From the NCBI GenBank assembly GCA_011523315.1, contig WTHE01000023.1, forward strand, positions 1-6,267: 6,267 bases of DNA, in the 5' to 3' direction. Source of the stretch: Candidatus Binatota bacterium (GTDB taxonomy: Bacteria > Desulfobacterota > Binatia > Bin18). The notes under the pieces are model-generated. The model saw nothing but the letters and a program-made list of their open reading frames with translations. It searched no databases and was not told the DNA's origin. The position numbers were made by a program, and so were the translations under genes. Positions 5,340 through 6,267 of this stretch are shown one piece after another. The first letter of the stretch is position 1. Every line of letters begins with the position of its first letter.

Positions 5340-6267
<928 letters not shown>

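Overview
The window is GC-rich bacterial DNA. Its coding regions look well above 60% GC by eye, with strong G/C at third codon positions and good Shine-Dalgarno sites before most genes. It holds six genes: four complete and two cut by the window edges. The gene set and an inverted repeat pair of a kind common in environmental genomes suggest an uncultured proteobacterial or Tectomicrobia/Binatota-like soil or marine bacterium. That placement is an inference at low confidence. There are no RNA genes, CRISPR arrays, transposases or integrases that I can see.

Layout from left to right: (1) minus strand, 5' part of a small MNT-fold nucleotidyltransferase running off the left edge (1-286). (2) Plus strand, Gfo/Idh/MocA-fold protein resembling yeast Gal80, with Trp where the family's catalytic Lys normally sits (405-1517). 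(3) Minus strand, family III (CaiB/BaiF) CoA-transferase (1518-2738). (4) Plus strand, flavoprotein of the acyl-CoA dehydrogenase fold that looks more like a class D flavin monooxygenase than a true dehydrogenase (2865-4010). (5) Minus strand, glutathione S-transferase-like protein (4077-4775). (6) Plus strand, N-terminal 309 codons of a type I Baeyer-Villiger monooxygenase close to phenylacetone monooxygenase (5340-6267, open at the right edge).

The strand alternates at every gene (- + - + - +), so no two neighbours can share an operon. Regulation must pass through three divergent spacers (287-404, 2739-2864, 4776-5339), and genes 2 and 3 meet tail-to-tail with no base between their stop codons. 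The 564-bp spacer before the Baeyer-Villiger gene is lower in GC (about 50% in sampled lines) and carries a REPIN-like inverted pair of palindromic repeats plus several smaller hairpins.

Taken together, genes 3-6 look like an accessory oxidative catabolism or detoxification neighbourhood: ketone to ester oxidation, flavin-dependent hydroxylation or acyl dehydrogenation, CoA activation, and glutathione handling. The substrate cannot be read from the sequence and a single shared pathway is not shown. I found no clear new multi-gene system. The items most worth a second look are the Gal80-like protein, the palindrome that forms both stop codons, and the REPIN-like element.
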